This document shows, piece by piece, positions 63,677 to 64,000 of a stretch of DNA of 64,000 bases. The notes beneath the pieces were generated by a model. That model searched no databases and had not been told where the DNA came from. It saw only the letters and a program-made list of their open reading frames with translations. This DNA comes from Pirellulales bacterium (GTDB lineage: Bacteria; Planctomycetota; Planctomycetia; Pirellulales; Lacipirellulaceae), in the NCBI GenBank assembly GCA_022841705.1, contig JALHQZ010000001.1, forward strand, positions 744,001-808,000, written 5' to 3'. Position 1 is the stretch's first letter. Each line of letters opens with the position of its first letter. A program made the position numbers and the translations under genes.

Positions 63677-63692
63677 TGTTTCACGTGAAACA
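63677..63692. promoter_or_regulatory. parS site 2 (ParB-binding)
   Basis: A second perfect TGTTTCACGTGAAACA, 41 bp downstream of the first, measured start to start. The two copies share the longer string AATTGTTTCACGTGAAACAT then TTT. The probable GTG start of the next gene is inside this site. Confidence 0.93.
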
Positions 63693-64000
63693 TTTTCCCC
63701 ACCCACTTCCCGTCCTATTCGTCCAAACCAACATGCCCATCGGCGGCGCTGAAACGCTGCTGATGAACTTGGTGCGCAGAATGGATCAATCCCGCTTCGC
63801 GCCCGAAGTGGTTTGCCTGAAAGAACCCGGCCCACTGGGCGAAGAATTGGCCCGCGAATTTCCGCTCCATAGCCATTATCTCCATAGCAAATACGACTTC
63901 CGCGTACTACCACGATTGGTGAAGTTGATGCGCGAGCGAAAATTTGGCGCCGTGATTACCGTTGGCGCCGGAGACAAAATGTTCTGGGGCCGATTGGCCG
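63685..64000 (+). CDS. GT4-type glycosyltransferase (3' truncated by window)
   Basis: The visible 105 residues form the N-terminal half of a GT-B glycosyltransferase. The opening LPVLFVQTNMPIGGAETLLM is characteristic of family 4 enzymes, with GGAE forming the first nucleotide-sugar fold loop. The start is taken as the GTG at 63685, because the conserved beta-strand LPVLFVQ must be included; an ATG at 63733 would remove it. The GTG lies inside parS site 2. The gene belongs to the plus-strand arm of the exopolysaccharide locus. Confidence 0.85.
   Translation, partial: MKHFPHPLPVLFVQTNMPIGGAETLLMNLVRRMDQSRFAPEVVCLKEPGPLGEELAREFPLHSHYLHSKYDFRVLPRLVKLMRERKFGAVITVGAGDKMFWGRLA

Overview
The window reads as chromosomal DNA of a planctomycete, most likely of the Pirellulales group. 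The evidence is the gene content: a DUF1501/DUF1549-DUF1553 pair, a DUF1559 prepilin-like protein, a PEP-CTERM protein, bacterial genes for a methanofuran-type C1 cofactor, many secreted proteins with no assigned role, high GC and weak use of Shine-Dalgarno sites. No rRNA, tRNA, CRISPR array, phage or insertion sequence was recognised.

Layout. 1-2461: three genes for a methanofuran/methylofuran-type cofactor (MfnD-, MfnF- and MfnE-like). 2896-3621: PEP-CTERM protein. 3736-9510 (minus): a tightly overlapping five-gene operon of secreted proteins with one intact HtrA-type protease and two protease relatives that have lost the catalytic triad. 9697-15941: PQQ-propeller protein, FabD-like acyltransferase, DUF2007-like protein and the DUF1501/DUF1549 pair. 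16560-22639: apgM, a DUF2306-like membrane protein, a DUF1559 pseudopilin, pgi, an orphan cytosine methyltransferase and a cold shock protein. 23293-30857: type II glutamine synthetase, a protein kinase-PP2C fusion, sthA, an AT-richer orphan, larE, a UVR-motif protein and a DUF4912 protein. 31227-39598: a complete F-type ATP synthase operon (AtpZ-like, I, a, c, b, delta, alpha, gamma, beta, epsilon). 39722-50749: DUF374 acyltransferase, ettA, a short SecA paralogue, two small secreted proteins, queG, dus, a multispanning membrane protein and a TAXI-like binding protein. 51115-64000: a large secreted protein, a degenerate sulfatase, then an exopolysaccharide locus (WecG/TagA transferase, O-antigen-ligase-like protein, Wzz-like protein, FemAB/GNAT-like protein, polysaccharide deacetylase, flippase and a partial GT4 glycosyltransferase).

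Two features stand out beyond the genes. First, two perfect copies of the ParB-binding site parS lie at 63636-63692, one across the start of the last glycosyltransferase; this suggests the window is close to the replication origin. Second, the spaces between genes carry many long imperfect palindromes of 60-150 nt. They fall into several sequence families, with conserved arms and variable centres. They sit directly before start codons (atpA, atpD, atpC, apgM, ettA and others), supply the stop codons of at least five genes, and in one case lie inside a coding region. They also split the ATP synthase operon, which is normally compact.

All product names come from reading the translated sequences for motifs and family resemblance; no database search was run. 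Start codons were chosen from motif position, signal peptides and spacing, and several are uncertain because Shine-Dalgarno sites are often absent.
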